Assembly: GCA_964611645.1 (NCBI GenBank)
Contig: CAZTAO010000015.1
Span: 30,450-94,449 of the forward strand
Source of the DNA: CAZTAO01 sp964611645
GTDB taxonomy: Bacteria > Armatimonadota > UBA5829
Length of the DNA stretch: 64,000 bases
Reading direction: 5' to 3'
Below the pieces are notes generated by a model. It did not search any database, was not told the DNA's origin, and was given only the letters and a program-made list of their open reading frames with translations. Every line of letters starts with the position of its first letter. Position 1 is the first letter of the stretch. The position numbers were made by a program, and so were the translations under genes. Below are positions 60,684 through 64,000 of the stretch, piece by piece.

Positions 60684-62408
60684 TTGGACATACTCAGGCT
60701 CGCCGTGACTGCGCCGCTGGTTGGCGCGATGATGTGGCTTTGCGCAAGCGCCGCGATGGCCGTGACTGTTGATTCACTTCCCGAAGCTGAGAAAGCTATT
60801 GCAAACGATGTCGACCCCTGGGGGCTGCCTTTCAGCGATCAGATCAGGCATTTTCAGGACGAGTTCAGCCGCTTCCAAACAACCAATCCGGGTGATAAGT
60901 CCTACGCCCTTGGCTGGGAAACTGGACTGCGCAAGGTTTTCCGGACCAAGTATTGGTTCAAGGGGAGGTTTGGCTCAACCGCAAAGCTCACCTGCGCCAG
61001 GAACGAGCATGAGAGTATTCAGATTGCAGTGATGCCGGATGTCGGCGTGTCGCTCAAGAATGTGAGGTTGGCGGCGTCCGCGCTTATAGGCAAGTCGGCC
61101 TCGATACCTGCACAGGCAGTCACAATCTATACTGTCGGCTACACAAAGACTTACCCCGCCGGATATCCGGTCAGCCATGTCGGGGACTGGCCCGACCCGC
61201 TCATTCCGGACAAACCTCAGAATATCACAGGTACGGACCTCGCGGTCTTCTGGGTTGATGTCCGCATCCCCAAAGGCGCGGCGCCAGGCAAGTATCGCGG
61301 CAGACTCACCGTGACCGCCGATGGCGCAGCCAGCAGGGAGTTTGCGCTGGAGGTTGAGGTTCTGCCGTTTGCTCTGCCGGACCGTGCGACGATGCCGATG
61401 GCTGTGTGGACCCAGAAGGCCTACCCATGGGGCGGGGAAATGAGCCAGGATGAATACGACAAGATGTGCCTGGAGTTCCTGGCGCACGGGATCGACCCGG
61501 TGAACTGCTGGGCGGCGTACACCGACCCGGACAAGCCGGAGTCCGGCGATGTTCGCATGAGGAAGTTCCTGGCTGCCGGCTTGCAGAAGTTCGATGTCCC
61601 GAGAGACTGGGTGAACAAACCCAGACTGCTGGAGCATCTGAAGGCAAAGGGTTGGCTGGGGAAGGCAATAGTCTATGGCGGTCAGGATGAGCCTCTCACT
61701 GAGGACTTCGAGAAGAATGTCGTGCCGGACACCAAGCGAATACGAGCCTTGCCCAACGCCCCCAAGGTCTACCTGGCCTCGGAGTATCACCACGGCATAG
61801 ACAAGGGTACCGACATCTGGATGACCGACCTGTCTACCGGCGGGGGTATCGAGTTCGCAAAGAAGAACATCGGCAAAGCTCAGCTTTGGGCCTATTACTG
61901 CCACCTGCCGATCAACGTGTGGATGTCCCGGCCGCTGGTCGATGCTCCGAATATGCAAATCGACAACCCCGCCGTGGAGCACCGGCTGGCCTACTGGATA
62001 GCCTGGAAATACGGCATAGACGGCATGTTCATCTGGGCGGGGAACAACGAGTGGCACCCCTCCAACAAGGCCGACTGGGCCGACACCGAGTGGCTGCTCA
62101 AGCCCGCGACCGAGAAGATGGGCTTCCCATACGCCGGCCTGCACAACGGCAACGGCTTCCTGATATACCCCGGTGGGTATCCCAGCATCAGGATGAAAGT
62201 CATCCGCGACGGCCTCGAAGACTATGCCTACCTGCAGCTTCTAAAGAAAGCCCTGCCCAGGCTGAGCGCCAAAGACCAGGCAGAGGCGAAGCAGCTTCTG
62301 GGCGTGCCGACAAGCGTCCTGATGAGCACCCACTACTTCTCGAAGAACCCGGATGATATGCTGGCCGCAAGGTCAAGGATCGCGGCGCTGATAGCTAAGG
62401 CCAGGTAG
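60684..62408 (+). CDS. Secreted DUF4091-type glycoside-hydrolase-like protein
   Basis: A 574-residue exported protein. The TTG at 60684 is taken as start: it lies downstream of the promoter, follows CGAGG, and opens a good signal peptide (MDILRLAVTAPLVGAMMWLC...AAMA). Residues about 80-235 are the N-terminal beta domain (KLTCARNEHESIQIAVMPD...LAVFWVDVRIPKGAAPGKYRGRLTV). The barrel follows with KAIVYGGQDEPL (acid on the catalytic strand), DIWMTDLSTGG, AQLWAYYCHLPINVW, GIDGMFIWAGNNEWHPSN, and the DUF4091 closing signature RMKVIRDGLEDYAYLQLL. Related to GH123-type enzymes by plan. Substrate unknown. Confidence 0.82.
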   Translation: MDILRLAVTAPLVGAMMWLCASAAMAVTVDSLPEAEKAIANDVDPWGLPFSDQIRHFQDEFSRFQTTNPGDKSYALGWETGLRKVFRTKYWFKGRFGSTAKLTCARNEHESIQIAVMPDVGVSLKNVRLAASALIGKSASIPAQAVTIYTVGYTKTYPAGYPVSHVGDWPDPLIPDKPQNITGTDLAVFWVDVRIPKGAAPGKYRGRLTVTADGAASREFALEVEVLPFALPDRATMPMAVWTQKAYPWGGEMSQDEYDKMCLEFLAHGIDPVNCWAAYTDPDKPESGDVRMRKFLAAGLQKFDVPRDWVNKPRLLEHLKAKGWLGKAIVYGGQDEPLTEDFEKNVVPDTKRIRALPNAPKVYLASEYHHGIDKGTDIWMTDLSTGGGIEFAKKNIGKAQLWAYYCHLPINVWMSRPLVDAPNMQIDNPAVEHRLAYWIAWKYGIDGMFIWAGNNEWHPSNKADWADTEWLLKPATEKMGFPYAGLHNGNGFLIYPGGYPSIRMKVIRDGLEDYAYLQLLKKALPRLSAKDQAEAKQLLGVPTSVLMSTHYFSKNPDDMLAARSRIAALIAKAR

Positions 62409-62427
62409 AAAGAAGACGAGTTTTGGT

Positions 62428-62501
62428 ATGCTTCGGCACGCTTTTTTCGCCGAAGCTTGTTATGCGGCAGGTTCGCGTCGGGGGAAAAGGCATCCCGACG
62501 C
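62428..62501. repeat. Composite palindromic repeat, inverted copy
   Basis: A hairpin with stem GCTTCGGC/GCCGAAGC (62430-62437 with 62449-62456) followed by one with GCGTCGGG/CCCGACGC (62475-62482 with 62494-62501). Read on the minus strand it has the same order and flanks as the element at 13329-13437, with one GCGTCGGG hairpin fewer. Confidence 0.75.
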
Positions 62502-62573
62502 ATAGTCATAACCCATCCTGCCTATCCTGTATATCCACGTCAATGGCTTTTCAAGTGCAAGGAGATAAATGTA

Positions 62574-63938
62574 ATGTCCAAGGTTGATGTTTCGTGGGCG
62601 AAGGTGTCGCCCGATAGTGTTCCGGTGCTCAAGACCGAGGTCCCTGGGCCGAAGTCTCGGGAGTTGAACTCTCGCGGGATGAAGTATATGATCGGCTACT
62701 CCAGCCAGGTCACCCTTTGCCCGGTGGTGTTTGATAAGGGACATGGGGTCATGCTGACCGATGTTGACGGCAACGTCTACATCGATTTCTCAAGTGGTAT
62801 CTACGTCACCACCCTCGGTCACTGCCACCCCAAGGTCAGCGAGGCGGTGGCGTTCCATGCGAAGAACCTGATGAACTGCCACGACTTCAACACACCCATC
62901 AAGGTAGAGTTACTGGAGAAGCTGGCGGCGATACAACCTTGGGACCTCACCGGAATTCAGCTTTACGACAGCGGGACGACTGCGGTCGAGGCGGCGCTGA
63001 GGGTTTGTCGGGCGGCTACCGGTCGGACTGAGTTCATCTCCTGCTTCATGGACTTCCACGGCAAGAGCGGGCATGCGGTGAGTCTGGCAAAGATGAACTC
63101 CACCAGCGGAGCGGGCCGGGCGCAGGGGTTCTACATGGTGCCCCGCCCCTATCCCTACCGTCCGATGTTCAAGAAAGCCGACGGCACAATCGACACCGAC
63201 GCCTACATCGCGTTCTACGATGAGTTCATCACCCACGCCACCATCGACAACGTGGCGGCGTTCGTGCTGGAGCCTATCCAGGGCTGGGCCGGGTCTGTGT
63301 TCCCGCCCGATGACTTCTTCCCCAAGCTCCGCAAGTTCTGTGATGATCGCGGGATTCTGCTGGTGGCGGATGAAGTGCTCACCAGCATGGGCCGCACCGG
63401 CAAGTACTTCGCAATGGAGCACTGGAACACCAGGCCGGACGTGGTCACGGTTGGCAAAGGGTTCGGCAACGGATTCCCGGTTACCGCGATGATGGTCTCC
63501 GAGCGCTACAAAGACAGCATCAACAAGATATCCGCCTCCACCAGCTACGGCGGCAACCCAATGGCCTGCGCGGCAGCGCTGGCAAGCATAATTGCGCTGG
63601 AAGAAGAGGGCCTGCTGGAGAACGCGGCCGCGCTGGGTGACTACTTCGACAAGAGAATGGCCAAGATGCAAGCCGAGCACCCGATTATAGGCGAAGTCCG
63701 GGGCAAGGGCTGCCTGCTGGGCATAGAACTAGTCAAAGACCGCAAGACCAAAGAGCCATTCGCGGAAGCAGGCAAAGAAGTCTACCAGAGGGCATTCCGA
63801 AAGGGCCTGGCCTGGGTCCCCGCCGGCCACATCCTGAGAATGTCCCCGCCAATAGTAATGGAGCAGGAGATTGCTGCCAAAGGCATGGACATCATAGAAG
63901 AAGCCATTGGGGAAGTTGAGCGCGAGCACGGGTACTAG
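62574..63938 (+). CDS. Class III PLP-dependent aminotransferase
   Basis: A 454-residue cytoplasmic enzyme of the acetylornithine/4-aminobutyrate aminotransferase class. The ATG follows AAGGAG. Marks: VTLCPVVFDKGHGVMLTDVDGNVYIDFSSGI, GHCHPKV, SGTTAVEAALRVCRAATGR (cofactor phosphate site), FHGKSGHA, EPIQG, LVADEV (Asp266 for the PLP ring nitrogen), VTVGKGFGNGFP with Lys295 as Schiff-base lysine, and STSYGGNPMACAAALASI. The last 150 residues form the usual small domain. The amino donor and acceptor cannot be read; GABA, acetylornithine and 2,2-dialkylglycine type enzymes all share these motifs. No pathway partner is visible before the window ends 62 bases later. Confidence 0.92.
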   Translation: MSKVDVSWAKVSPDSVPVLKTEVPGPKSRELNSRGMKYMIGYSSQVTLCPVVFDKGHGVMLTDVDGNVYIDFSSGIYVTTLGHCHPKVSEAVAFHAKNLMNCHDFNTPIKVELLEKLAAIQPWDLTGIQLYDSGTTAVEAALRVCRAATGRTEFISCFMDFHGKSGHAVSLAKMNSTSGAGRAQGFYMVPRPYPYRPMFKKADGTIDTDAYIAFYDEFITHATIDNVAAFVLEPIQGWAGSVFPPDDFFPKLRKFCDDRGILLVADEVLTSMGRTGKYFAMEHWNTRPDVVTVGKGFGNGFPVTAMMVSERYKDSINKISASTSYGGNPMACAAALASIIALEEEGLLENAAALGDYFDKRMAKMQAEHPIIGEVRGKGCLLGIELVKDRKTKEPFAEAGKEVYQRAFRKGLAWVPAGHILRMSPPIVMEQEIAAKGMDIIEEAIGEVEREHGY

Positions 63939-64000
63939 CCGCCAAGGTGTTTCGGGATTTGACAGGCTGTTGCAAAAGTCTGTCATGCGCAATAGGTATT

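Noticed and set aside
1..64000. tRNA, rRNA, CRISPR arrays, insertion sequences or prophage
   Set aside because: None was recognised; the repeats found are short palindromes or coding repeats without spacer structure or transposase genes.
63939..64000. Possible insertion-sequence end after the aminotransferase (TTGACAGGCTGTTGCAAAAG)
   Set aside because: Only 62 bases are visible before the window ends; no inverted terminal repeat or frame can be shown.

Overview
The window is GC-rich bacterial chromosome with strong Shine-Dalgarno sequences, many near-consensus sigma-70 promoters and short palindromic repeats between genes. A YjbH-like outer-membrane barrel, many signal peptides and a few lipoproteins point to a diderm. 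The gene repertoire (glycoside-hydrolase-like TIM barrels of the DUF4091/DUF4838 type, sulfatase-modifying-factor-fold proteins, 'G-like' YSVDxDxKDNGG proteins) is what one sees in Armatimonadota, Hydrogenedentota, Planctomycetota or Lentisphaerota. The phylum is an inference from gene content only. No rRNA, tRNA, CRISPR, transposase or phage gene was seen.

Layout. Bases 1-16.7 kb: glycoside-hydrolase-like proteins (a 5'-truncated copy and its relative at 13.5 kb, a secreted pair at 1.5 and 8.7 kb, a DUF4091+HEAT protein, a parallel beta-helix protein), interrupted by a RelE-type toxin-antitoxin pair and a lipoprotein with a sulfatase-modifying-factor fold. 16.7-20.1 kb: a zinc-ribbon membrane protein coupled to a WapI-like small protein, a secreted DUF4352-like protein, and thiM. 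20.1-30.7 kb: a clan GH-A hydrolase, a URO-D-family protein, the outer-membrane barrel, a large secreted TIM-barrel protein, a roughly 700-base empty stretch, a CE7 acetyl esterase, two secreted proteins of unknown function and a sugar epimerase-like protein. 30.8-39.7 kb: a repeat-domain protein, mscL, an amidohydrolase, an OB-fold lipoprotein and a tandem triplication of one secreted hydrolase-like gene. 39.8-47.9 kb (minus strand): DUF4091 and DUF4838 proteins, corA, and two serpin-fold proteins. 48.1-60.5 kb: a TIG-domain protein, a GIDE-domain membrane protein, a 1365-residue subtilase, a CopG/PIN toxin-antitoxin pair and three more repeat-domain proteins. 60.6-64 kb: another DUF4091 protein and a class III aminotransferase.

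The most striking feature is a roughly 450-residue block of three related but position-specific repeats (called A-B-C here; signature KNDANTSWGTGYAPG) in five secreted proteins. It is attached to a subtilase, a seven-bladed propeller or a sulfatase-modifying-factor fold, or stands alone. It behaves like a portable cassette; surface attachment or ligand binding is a guess. A second notable arrangement is the pair of serpin-fold genes divergent from the operon that encodes the subtilase, a possible protease/inhibitor couple.

Taken together the window looks like a surface and extracellular polysaccharide-processing region, with about fifteen carbohydrate-active-like proteins but no recognisable sugar transporter or transcriptional regulator beside them.
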